Positions 23,301 through 33,412 of a DNA stretch of 64,000 bases are shown here, piece by piece. The position numbers were made by a program, and so were the translations under genes. Numbering within the stretch: position 1 is the first letter of the stretch; each line of letters opens with the position of its first letter. Source of the DNA: Marasmius tenuissimus (lineage: Eukaryota > Basidiomycota > Agaricomycetes > Agaricales > Marasmiaceae); contig JAQOTA010000045.1 in the NCBI GenBank assembly GCA_029532415.1, positions 169,381 through 233,380 of the forward strand. The letters are read 5' to 3'. The notes under the pieces are model-generated. The model was not told the DNA's origin. It searched no databases and was given only the letters and a program-made list of their open reading frames with translations.

Positions 23301-24470
23301 TTCCCAACACTTTGCTGACGTTGATGGTCTCGTTGCCGTCTATGTCCTCAACTCCGAAGCTTGCGTCAGAAAGTGAATCGTCGCCTGTTGTACGTTTGAC
23401 CGGACTATCAACTTCCATGTCCTCAACATCATTATCAGAAGATGGTGCTTGTGCGTTTCCCGAATGTGTCGCCTTCACGAGTGCAACCCACGCCTGGTCG
23501 TTCTGGGCAGGACGTAGAGATTGGCTGAGAGGAACAGTAAACTCCATCCCCGATTGGTCACTCTCGCTGTTTATTGATTGCTCTGGAGCGAGGGACATGG
23601 AAGCATCGTCGTGTCGTGGATCATCCGAAGATGGCTCCCCGGCTTGCCGTGGATTAGAGGAGAGTTGAGAAAGTGGCGCACGGGATATACCTAGGACGCA
23701 AGGATGGTTGAGAGACAGGGCGTGGTCAGAAGGATTGTCCATTACCAGTTGAAAGTGAACGTTTTCGAAGCACATTGCCCCCCTGCACTTGAGTTACGTC
23801 CATGTCGTCGTCGTCAAAATCAAGTTCTTCATCCATTAGTGCGGACTCGTCCTCTTCACCTTGCAAAAATGCACCGGCACTTGCGGACGTGAGATCCATA
23901 TCGCTGACACCTGAGAACCTGATGGACTTCCTATTACGACTTGAGGCTCCTGGATAAGCGTTCTCATCGTTTATCTGAGAAGGCTTTTGTGGCGAGCTTG
24001 AGACGGGGTCGTCAGAGGATGGTGCTGGAGAATCGCCTGAAGCGGCTGTGCTCGATGTATGATTTGAACCAAACAACCTAACGTGAGCGGTGGTAGAGAA
24101 ACTGACGCGACGGGCAAGAAGAGACTGGCGGCTGGGTTGAGAGGACGAGTTTTCCTGACTTGTGAGGTCCATAGATTGTGTGGTATTGGGATCATCGAGA
24201 TTCTGGGCTTCAGTCGACCTTCGTTTGACTCCCTTTAAGATTCCTTTCACTGGGCCCTGGGAGTCCCTCGTAAGAAGACACAAAGACTATATTCACAGAA
24301 CGCACCAGCGACAAACGAGATCTTGACAAAGGGCTGATAATCTTGCTCGGGGCAATACTGTGTGCTCTCCGTTTCCGCCTGGTGTCAGTGGGCTTGACAC
24401 TCGAGGATTGCGTGGGAACTGCAATCGACTTGCGCCTGCTAAGCTTGTCCTTGTCCTTGCTAACAGCCAT
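20359..24470 (-). CDS. SPC7: Kinetochore scaffold Spc7/KNL1 (Spc105)
   Basis: Nine exons: complement(20359..20473, 20531..21062, 21115..21296, 21345..21520, 21570..21695, 21752..22075, 22129..23690, 23746..24256, 24306..24470), giving 1230 aa. N-terminal motifs: a PP1-docking RVSF at residues 105-108 and MELT-type motifs MDLT (84-87), MDLT (175-178) and MDVT (207-210), followed by a long disordered Pro/Ser-rich region. The C-terminus has the Spc7 domain (SIEHFFEMTGIKFMEELTIP), coiled coil (EYDEIMRELEREQQEIAEIEQC) and an RWD-like end. Spc7 links the Mis12 complex to Bub1/Bub3 and PP1 for checkpoint control. Its start is at 24470; the frame stays open further upstream but without conserved sequence. 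Intact. Confidence 0.92.
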
Positions 24471-25175
24471 CCTCAAGGCCAGAAAAAAGATCCAAGAAAG
24501 TTCGAATATAGGGATGAACTGGAGGAGGAGGTGGGAGTTCCAGGTCGAGGGCAGAGTGACGCTGTAACATGCGCGTGACACTCGCGCCTCACGATCAACA
24601 ATCAACACGATCAGGTGATGCCGTGCGGATCGCATGCCACTCCGGAGTCCGGAACCCTTCCGAGTTTTACCTACACCAGGGCGCTTTGCCAACTAGCGCC
24701 TTTAAAGAAACAAGGAATCCTGGGCTAGAGTAGGCTAGAGCTCCAGACAGATTCAGATAGCACTACTCCGTGTAGCATAGGTTGTATCGGGAATACTCAG
24801 CACTACTGCTGTCTCACTCGAACGATATATCGATCGAATAACCTGGAACGGAAATTGGAATTTGTATTCCACTGTGGGTCCATGTTTGACTGGAAGCGAC
24901 GAAATAAAAAATGGGGATGAGATCTTGAGATGAGGCCACTGCAGCCTCCAGAAGAGCTTGAGATGGGGGGGAAAGAGCTCACAAGCCTCAAGGACGCCCA
25001 TGCGCAAGTCAGTTAGTATGTAATCGGGCGCCGAAGAATGCCCGGCAGCCGGCGGTAAGTTTCTAAATTGGATAATTTTCTAGTCAATTGAAAAAATCAG
25101 ACCATTCGTCTGGTTTAAAATGATTTCAGGTTTACCTCCCTCAACAAGCAACTACCACCCAAGTTGCACTTCGCG
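24471..25175. other. Divergent intergenic region between SPC7 and ERG5
   Basis: No supported ORF. Promoter region for both genes; a CAAC-rich leader precedes the ERG5 ATG. Confidence 0.6.
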
Positions 25176-27000
25176 ATGGCACTCAACGCCTCGACTTCCA
25201 CCGCGACGGGAGATGTTCTTCGACTCCCTGCCTCAATCCTTCCTTTCGTCTCCCAGGAATCCTTAACTTGGTTCTACACGACAGTAGCTATACTGGCTTC
25301 GCTTCTTATTCTCGAGCAAGCCGTGTACCGTTACAAGAAGGGGAATCTTCCAGGCGACAAATGGACAATTCCACTTATTGGCAAGTTCGTCGACTCAATG
25401 TCACCGTCGATGGAGAACTACCAGAAGCAATGGGCCTCCGGTGCTCTGAGTGCACTCAGCGTCTTCAACATGTTCGTCCAGCTACATCCCGCCGTTCACT
25501 ATCACAAAGCTGACGCGGTTGCATATTTACAGCTTCATTGTCATGTCGTCCACTACCGAATACTCGCGCAAGATTTTGAACTCCCCAACATACGCGGAAC
25601 CTTGTCTCGTCTACTCTGCAAAGGCTATTCTCAACCCTAGAAATTGGTATCATTACTCTGCATATCGCCGTTTGCGTCAGGTACTGACCGTGTTCGTTAG
25701 GGTTTTCCTTACTGGCAAGGAACACGTTGACTTCCGTCGCGTTCTGAACCTACTTTTTACCCGCAAGGCATTAGGGTAAGTCCTGATACCTCTCGAGTCA
25801 TCACGACCGTGATGAAAGTTAACTTTTCCCAGATTGTACGTGGATATCCAGGATAAGATTACACGCCAGCATTTCGAGACCTGGGTGGACAAGAGCGAAA
25901 ACCCGCAAGCGAAACCGATTATGATGATTGCACGATTCCTGAACATGGATACTTCGCTACGCGTCTTCTGCGGTAACCACATCCCTCCTCACGCAACGCA
26001 AGAGATTAGTGATAAGTACTGGTCAATTACGCGTGCACTTGAACTTGTCAACTTCCCGTTCGCCTTACCTGGCACCAAAGTCTACAAGGCAAAGCAGGCC
26101 AGCAAAGTTGCCATGGACTGGCTTTCTCTCGCGGCCAAGAACAGCAAGATTGCTATGGCGAGTGGGGCAGAGCCAGAATGTCTCATCGACGAGTGGATGC
26201 GGATATGCAATGACCCGAACTATAAGGGGAGGAGGGACTTCAGTGATCACGAAATTGCCATGGTCGTCTTCTCCTTCCTCTTCGCCTCTCAGGACGCCAT
26301 GAGTAGCGGTCTCATTTACGGCTTCCAACACCTCGCAGATCATCCAGAGATCTTGGCCAAAGTTCGTGAAGAGCAGGAACGAGTTCGCCAAGGGAACTTC
26401 GACGCACCTCTTACTCTGGAGCTGTTAGACGAGATGCCCTACCTAGCCGCGGTGGTGAAAGAGAGCTTGAGGGTTAAGCCTCCCGTGACGATGGTACGTA
26501 GGACATGTACCCTTTTGATCTCCCTCCGAAGGCTCACTGAAGCGTACGTATCAGGTTCCTTACAAGACCACGAAAGCATTTCCCATTGCCGACAACTATA
26601 CGGTTCCATCAGGCAGCATGGTCATTCCGTCGTTCTACAACTCCCTTCACGACCCTGAGGTCTATCCTGAGCCCGACAGATTCGACCCCGACCGTTGGCT
26701 CGACCCGAGCAGCTCTGCAAACACCAACACCAAGAACTACCTTGTCTGGGGAAGTGGACCCCATCGTTGTATCGGTGTTGAGTACGCGTCGATGAACATT
26801 GCACTCGTCTTAGCCAATGCAGCAGTCATGTTCGATTGGGAGCACGAAATTACACCGTTGAGTTACGACATTGAGTGAGTCATTATCCGATATGCAGACT
26901 TCATTCCTGTGGTTGCTAACCAAACTTTCGCAGGATCATTGCAACACTCTTCCCGAAGGACGGATGCAAAATGAAGTTGACACCTCGTGCTCATGCATGA
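25176..27000 (+). CDS. ERG5: Cytochrome P450 61, sterol C-22 desaturase (Erg5)
   Basis: Six exons: 25176..25471, 25533..25646, 25701..25775, 25833..26493, 26555..26874, 26934..27000, giving 510 aa. An N-terminal membrane anchor (residues 30-50, ILASLLILEQAVY) and a basic stop-transfer precede the P450 fold. Signatures: LTGKEHVDFRRVLN (B-C region), I-helix FLFASQDAMSSG, ExxR in KESLRVKPP, PERF-like FDPDRW, heme loop WGSGPHRCIG with the proximal Cys. This set is diagnostic for CYP61, which introduces the C22-23 double bond in ergosterol synthesis in the ER. Single-copy housekeeping gene; intact. Confidence 0.93.
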
Positions 27001-27354
27001 GTTGACTCCTTCAACTTGGCACAGCCTAGCGCCATCATGGAACCTGGACATGTCGTTGTATCTATTCATCACGCCAAAGTGAACACAGGAATACTCTGCG
27101 AGTAACTACTGAGCGATAGGTTACCGAGCGCAGCGAAAGGGATATACCAATGGTAGCTTAGAATCTCAAAAGTAATGATAATTTGCATAGATGCTCACTT
27201 CCGTACTGTGAGGCGGATGAGTGGATTATAGAATTCGTAAGTATTACATAGGTAACAGGTAGTATGATTGAAATAATTCATTTTCGATCGTAGAAGAGCA
27301 CAGACGTGGGACCCGGGAGGGTTAGTTTCGTCCCGATGACCGTGATCAGACTTG
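27001..27354. other. Convergent spacer between ERG5 and the second P450
   Basis: No gene seen; carries the 3' ends of two convergent P450 genes. A/T-rich stretches here may serve as polyadenylation signals. Confidence 0.5.
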
Positions 27355-29404
27355 TCAGACTTTGCGAACAACCAGAGGTAAAGAACTCCGTGCCTCGCCT
27401 TTGACGCGAGGCCGTACCACAAAACTCTGGAATGGTTCAATGTCCCGAGAACAGCTTACAGAAAACTGTCGGAACAGGGTGACGAGTAGGACCTAAAGTC
27501 AAACAGGGACGTTTTTAGCACTGGTCCGGGCGGGCAGAGGAAACTGTATCGTACCTTAATCTCGGTCAAAGCAAACATCTTGCCGATACACGTACGCGGT
27601 CTGGAGGGACTCTTAGTAAGACCGGTATCTCTCACGGCTACTTCGTTTGGACTTACCCCTCAGAAAAAGCGAATATCTCACGCTCGTTGCGTATTCCCTT
27701 CTTCTGTCGCTCCGACCAACGATCTGGCCTGAAGACGTCGGCGTCGTCTCCAAAAACCGATGGATCTGAGTGGACGACGTTAACAGGGATGGCGATTGTG
27801 GTGCCTTTTGGAATTACGAGGTGCGTTTCCGACGAGTTTGGGAGAGGTTCCGAGAGTGGTACACTGATAGTTTCTGCTGCCTTTGAGGGAGATCAGTGAC
27901 TGCAGAGGCATATCTGGGAAGTCACGAACCTGGTGATGGTTCTCACTAATGGGTGGATGCATCCGGAGAGTTTCTTTGATGACGGCGTCGAGGAATGAAA
28001 GTTCGTTCAACCGGTCCATCGATAAATCGACATCTCCGGCCGTCAAGATTTCTTCCCTCAAGCGAGCCTGCACGTCGGAGCTCATCGCAAGTTCGTACAG
28101 GACCCACTGTGTCAGAAGCTATGGTCAGGGACGTGAATATCCAAAGTACAAGGATTACCGACCGCAATCAAGCCTGACGTTGTCTCATAACCGGCCGATA
28201 TTACTGTCCTCATTTGGGCCACCGCTTCCTCTTCGCTAAAACGGTCTCCGGGCTCCAAGGTAACTTTGACTGGTGTGGGGACGCCTAAATTCGGGTGATT
28301 CCGAAGTTAAAGGGATTATTGTACTTACGCATCATAGCCATTAAATTCTTGCCCTCCGTGTCCCCCGCAATCTTGGCGTCTCTCCACACTTTAGAGGCAA
28401 TGGCCCCAAGCTCGCGTTTGCTCCGACGGATCATCTCGCCCTTTTGACCAATGGACAGGATGGAAGGGAAGATCCAGAATAAGGCACGCATGTAGAATGA
28501 GGACGCTTTGTTCTCGTTGTTCGTCAGTCCGTCGAGAGAGGCCAGTAATGACTCGTGGTCGCCGGAGAGAAAACCACAGTCGTAAGAGAACGCAGCCTGT
28601 GTTACTGAGTCCAAGCTATATTAACAGCATCAACAGCAGGTCTCGCATCGACACAAACACAGTCGACTCACGCAAAGCGTCCCGCCCAAGAAGTGGCTTC
28701 AATCTCGGCCTCGTCACCGCGGTCGCTGTTTTCTATCAGCTTAGACCAGTGGGAGGCTAGCTTCGACGCGGTGCCATAGAATATTGGCATCATGTTTCGG
28801 ACGGATTGTTTGCTAAGTCATCGTGAGCAGCTTTTATGATGTCCAATGTACATCTATGGACGTACCTCAAGCCGGGAGCTAGCATGCGACGCTGCCGTTG
28901 ATGATTTTCTTTACCTGCAGAGATAGTCAGGGCGCATCCAAGACAGGAGGGCAGATAAATTACCTTCGGTCCATACAAGCCCCTCACCCAATGTCGCCTT
29001 GAACCAGGCTCGGACACCATCTGGTTTAGGGAAGCTGTAAGCATGCTCTCCCAAAATAGATGTAATGGCACGAGTGTCGGTTATTGATAGAGCCTGATGC
29101 TAGAAGTGGTCGTCGGCATAACACATGAGCGGGTTAGCTAGGATCCAGGGGTAGGGTAACATACCCCAATAGCCCCAGTGAACTTGACTACGCGTCCAAA
29201 CTCTTCGTGCCACTTGGAGTACTGAGAACCTGGTTCTGTATGATATAAAAGCCATTCCTCACCCCAAAGTAGTGAAGAGGGGCGAGGGCCAGGTATCGTT
29301 CGGAGACATCGTCGGATGTGAAGGTGATGTGACAGTGCCTTCACCACCCGAACGGCTACAGAGAGACCAAGGATAAGGAGAAGCGATCGAGTGGCGTATT
29401 CCAT
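27355..29404 (-). CDS. Cytochrome P450, family not assigned
   Basis: Ten exons: complement(27355..27492, 27555..27600, 27657..27880, 27930..28106, 28163..28284, 28329..28615, 28672..28812, 28866..28914, 28964..29093, 29165..29404), giving 517 aa. It has an N-terminal anchor (LLLILGLSVAVRVV), PGPRPSSLLWG, the C-helix HQRQRRML, I-helix SAGYETTSGLIAW, ExxR in KETLRMHPP, FRPDRW, and heme loop FSEGPRTCIGK with the Cys ligand. It is not CYP61, CYP51 or CYP53; it resembles the large accessory P450 groups of wood- and litter-decaying basidiomycetes that oxidise xenobiotics or make secondary metabolites. Intact, with one 46 nt exon holding the heme Cys. It faces away from ERG5 and shares no pathway evidence with it. 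Confidence 0.85.
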
Positions 29405-30000
29405 GGGAGAAGAAAACTAGTTATCGCTTCTCTACCCACTGAGGTCTTATATTGTCGTGGGATGGGAGAAGAGATGCCACAATGTCTAAAAGCTGTAAAC
29501 GATCATTAGGGGCCATACAGTCCTGAACGGAGGGGCACAGTGCCACTTGGAGCGAATGGATGCGAGGCCAATCGGCAGTTCACTGCTCAGACTGTACGGA
29601 ATAATTTCGAGGCATGTATGGTTGTCCGACAACTTCTCTTCTAAGAATTGTGTCACGGTGGGTCAGCAAAACGGACCAATAAAACGCGGTCCTGACGTCA
29701 GGACACAAGTCGACACAGCTCGCATATAGCCATATAGCTCACCTCGTAAAGATCTGTTCATATCGTGTTCATATCTCAGGCTCGGCCATGCCACGTTAAG
29801 GCAAAACTCCGCCAGACCACTGAAACACAGCCCACATGAACAGCCGGAGTTGCAAAAGATGTTGTGTAATTTTCGGAAAATGAACCTATAATATGGCTAT
29901 GAGTCACAACTTTTGGCCGTCGATTTTGTTCGACATGATTGGAATCGGAATGGAACTGTTGGGCGTCCTCTTGTGCCGGAACACTTTTCTCCTACATCGA
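29405..30000. other. Intergenic region upstream of the second P450
   Basis: No supported gene. Short near-direct repeat CATATAG/CCATATAG near 29723-29738. Confidence 0.45.
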
Positions 30001-30432
30001 TTACATGGCCAATTTCTTGTACTTGGGGCCGTCACCACCGACGCCGGATTTGAAGCGCGTCCAAAGTTTTGTAGGGCCTTCGCGACCGCGGATCTCTTGA
30101 AGCCAAGTCACTGCTAGGTCCAGAAACGACCCGATCATGAAATCAAGATTCTGTATGCTTCGGGCGCTGGAACTCAATAGCAACCGGGAAAGCTTAGCAG
30201 CGTATAGAGGTCCTGTTCGACGGGGGCGATCCGCGAGAAGACCGTAAAGTCCAGATGTGGCGAGCGAAGCACAGATGTTGTACTTGTGTGATTCGACACC
30301 TAATTCAATGGGCTTTGCTCTGGCAGACAGCACTCGGAGGAAATTAGCAGCGACGAGTAGTGCGTGAGCAAGAGCCGGGACAATAGGCTCCGAGAAGAAG
30401 AGAACGATATCTCGAGCTACAAGCCGGACCAA
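30001..30432 (-). CDS. Uncharacterised ORF, N-terminus unresolved
   Basis: A minus-strand frame of about 143 codons ends at 30001. It encodes an even, amphipathic-looking sequence (FSEPIVPALAHALLVAANFL, LADRPRRTGPLYAAKLSRLL, DFMIGSFLDLAVTWLQEI) with a basic end (WTRFKSGVGGDGPKYKK). No in-frame ATG opens it. A possible upstream coding exon starts at the ATG at 30597 (MEDNDERESMAV), but I found no donor/acceptor pair joining it in phase to this frame. It could be a real spliced gene, a gene remnant, or chance. No family recognised. Confidence 0.35.
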   Translation of the reverse strand: MVRLVARDIVLFFSEPIVPALAHALLVAANFLRVLSARAKPIELGVESHKYNICASLATSGLYGLLADRPRRTGPLYAAKLSRLLLSSSARSIQNLDFMIGSFLDLAVTWLQEIRGREGPTKLWTRFKSGVGGDGPKYKKLAM

Positions 30433-30678
30433 TCAGTGGAAAGCAGAAAACAGAGGGGGACGAATTTGCCAAGTTCCGTTGTTTGGTGGAAACCTCCGAT
30501 ACAAACAATTGCCTTCCGGAGGTCACGTTCGTGTCGTGTCTGTCGTGTCCGCCGTCCGGGGTACCGCCATCGACTCTCGTTCATCGTTATCTTCCATTCT
30601 GCTCCGTTTCCGGTTCTCAGTCACTCTCTTCTCTTACCAGTCAGGTCCACAGATATAAGGGCCTCAACAATCTCTTGA

Positions 30679-33173
30679 ATGCCTACACGCCGCAAAAAGT
30701 CGTCGAACGCCCTGAATTCCAACTCCAAAAGTTCAGCCGGTAATAATCAGAGTGACAATCGCATGAGGGACTCCTCAATGGCAATTAGCTCTTCGCTGGA
30801 TGGTAGCCATGCTTCCCCAAGAACGCCTATAGTCGCTCGACCCCATTCCAACCGGTTAGGACTTGTAGAGGATGGAGAGGATGTGGAGTTAAATCTTCTG
30901 AACGAGGATGAGAGACAAAGGGCTCGTGAAGGACTGGAACCTGCATCAAACGAAATTAATGAAAAGCGACCCATCTCTACCAAAGATAAAAGGGCTATGG
31001 TTTTGCTGAGCATTCTATGTGGGTTGTCTGTCTACAGCCTGTCATGTACATGCCGACTAAGTGTTGTATGCACAAAAATTAGACCTCATTCAGGGCGTAC
31101 CAGTAAGCACTTATATCTCGATGGTCCCGTTGGATGTATTCTGAAGCTCAGATGTGGTGGATAGCTAGGCTTGGCACTAGGTGAGTTCTTTTGTACTTTG
31201 GTATTCATTTTCATCACTGACGAGAACGATATTACTCAGGATCAGTTCCTTTCCTGCTCAAAGATCACCTGTCGTATTCCCAACTAGGAACGTTCGCGTT
31301 GTCTGGATATCCCTACTCCCTCAAGCTCTTGTGGTCTCCCATTGTTGACTCGGTGTTCTTTCCTTCCGTTGGACGGCGGAAGTCATGGATCATACCTATG
31401 CAATTACTCGTTGGTACCGCTATGCTGTACATCGCGTACAATGCACCAAGACTTATGGACGATGTGGGTACTTGGAGTCGGCTCATGAATGACTAGGCTG
31501 ACTCGTTCATTTTAGCCTGCGAGTCATGTTAATGAGCTCACAGTTGTTTTCACGTCACTCGTGTTTCTCTCTGCTACACAGGGTGGGTTCCCGCGTCTTG
31601 CCTTGATTCGAGTACTGCGACTTACTCATAAAAAATAGACATCGCTGTTGATGGTGGGTCGAGCTGGCATGCGTATTCCGTGTTCTTACTTACGTCTGCA
31701 TTGGGATAGGATGGGCGCTCACCTTACTCTCCCATGAGAATCTCTCATACGCTTCTACATGCCAAACTCTAGGATTGAACACCGGATACTTCGCATCCTT
31801 TACCGTATTTTTGGCCTTGAATAGTGTCGAGTTCTGGTAAGTGAGCTCCATTGTTTTTCTGAACGCAACACGTCCTTACAGCACGGTCGTCCAGCGAAAA
31901 ATGGGGTATCCCGCATCTGACACTCAGCGCTTATCTCAAATTCTGCAGTGGCCTATGCTTTGTTGTCACCTTCTGGCTAATATTCTTCAAGAAGGAAGTA
32001 GGTGGTTTGAAGCCGGATTGTACGCACCCGTTATTGACGTCGCGCTAGGACAAAGAACCCGCAACAGAAACTGACATGAGCATAAAGGCTGTGTATAAGA
32101 CGATATGGTCTATATGTAAACTAAAGCGTAAGTCCTCTTCCTCCTTTTCGGGTCACACTCGATGACACGGTAATTTGTCTAGATATCCAGTCACTCATCA
32201 TAACTCATTTCTTCGCGAAGCTCGGCTTCGCTGCTAATGACGCCGTTTCCTCACTAAAGATGGTCGAAAAGGGATTCAAACGAGAGGACCTGGCTTTGGC
32301 CGTTCTGATCGACTTTCCGTTCCAACTTTTCGGGGGATATCTTGCGGCTAGGTGGTCCAGAGGAGACCGTCCGCTTCGCCCGTGGGTCATCGCATTCTGG
32401 CCTCGGCTTGGGTTCTGTCTGTTAGCAGCCCTTATTGTCTACTGGTTCCCGGCCCCGCCCATCAGCACGAGTTTCTTCGTGTTTTTGATCTCGTACACCG
32501 TGCTTTCGTCGTTTTCGAGGTATGTTACCCATTCCCTGACAATTCTATCTACCAAGTGAACGCCACCCATCCCGATTAGTACGGTACAATTCGTCGGAAT
32601 ATCTGCTTTCCATACGAGAGTTTCGGACCCATTGATTGGCGGTACATACATGACAGTAAGTGACGTCGATTGGGAGAGGAAACGTGCTCAACCCTCTCCG
32701 CAGCTTTTGAATACTTTCTCCAACCTGGGAGGCACATGGCCGAAGTGGTTCGTGTTGAAAGGTCTGTTAATTCGCCCCTGAAGCGATTGCATACCAACAC
32801 AAGCTTTCCAGGTGTCGATTTGTTCAGCGAGGCAACTTGCCACGTAACTCAGTCAAGTCTAGATATCGCAGTGCAAGGTATGATGCTAGAGCTAGCGTAG
32901 AGCCCAGTCTAACCTTTGATCAGCGACGGAGTGCGTGTCTGACCATGGAAAAGCGATGTGCCAGGATCTCGGAGGAGAATGTATAACTGAGACGGACGGT
33001 TATTACGTCGTATCTGGCTTTTGCTTTCTCTTTGGCGTGGCGTTCTTGGTGATGTACATCATACCCACCGCGAGGAAACTACAAGGTAAGGTGATTGTGT
33101 ACCACTGTGCGATCGGGCTGACCTATTGTTCCCAGAATTACCCATGTCTGTCTGGAAGGTTAAAATGGTCTAA
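30679..33173 (+). CDS. SLC33A1: Acetyl-CoA transporter AT-1 (SLC33A1), with three micro-exons
   Basis: Fifteen exons: 30679..31018, 31083..31102, 31165..31180, 31240..31463, 31516..31582, 31639..31653, 31710..31836, 31895..31997, 32049..32127, 32183..32519, 32580..32655, 32704..32761, 32812..32877, 32924..33085, 33136..33173, giving 575 aa. A polar N-terminus of about 105 residues is followed by a multi-span carrier with family signatures: YLIQGVPLGLALGSVPFLLK, ATQDIAVDGWALTLL, KIGF-like AKLGFAANDAV, DFPFQLFGGYLAARWSRG, QFVGISAFH, SDPLIGGTYMT, SNLGGTWPKWF. It imports cytosolic acetyl-CoA into the ER for lysine acetylation. Exons of 20, 16 and 15 nt are required to rebuild the conserved transport core. 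All phases agree. Confidence 0.88.
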
Positions 33174-33412
33174 TAGTAATTTACTTATGTTGGTACTACA
33201 TTGTTGTCAGAAATAGAGGGGCTACTATGACTCTGAGACGGCCATGAGTTCCTTTGTTTGAGTGCGCTTTGAGCCTGCCCTAAAGGGTAATCTAGGAGGG
33301 CAGATTACCACGTGTGAGGATACAACAACGAGAATTTTCAAAAAATCTCGCCTGTACCTTGCAATTTTTCCCTCGACAAGTGATTTTAACTTCACCTCGA
33401 CTTCACCTCAGA

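Noticed and set aside
22829..23668. Plus-strand frames within the Spc7 gene
   Set aside because: Antisense shadows of the long proline/serine-rich exon of Spc7.
31841..32074. Alternative frame across the acetyl-CoA transporter exon 8
   Set aside because: It stays open but departs from the transporter family; the acceptor at 31894 restores EKWGIP...LSAYLKF in phase.
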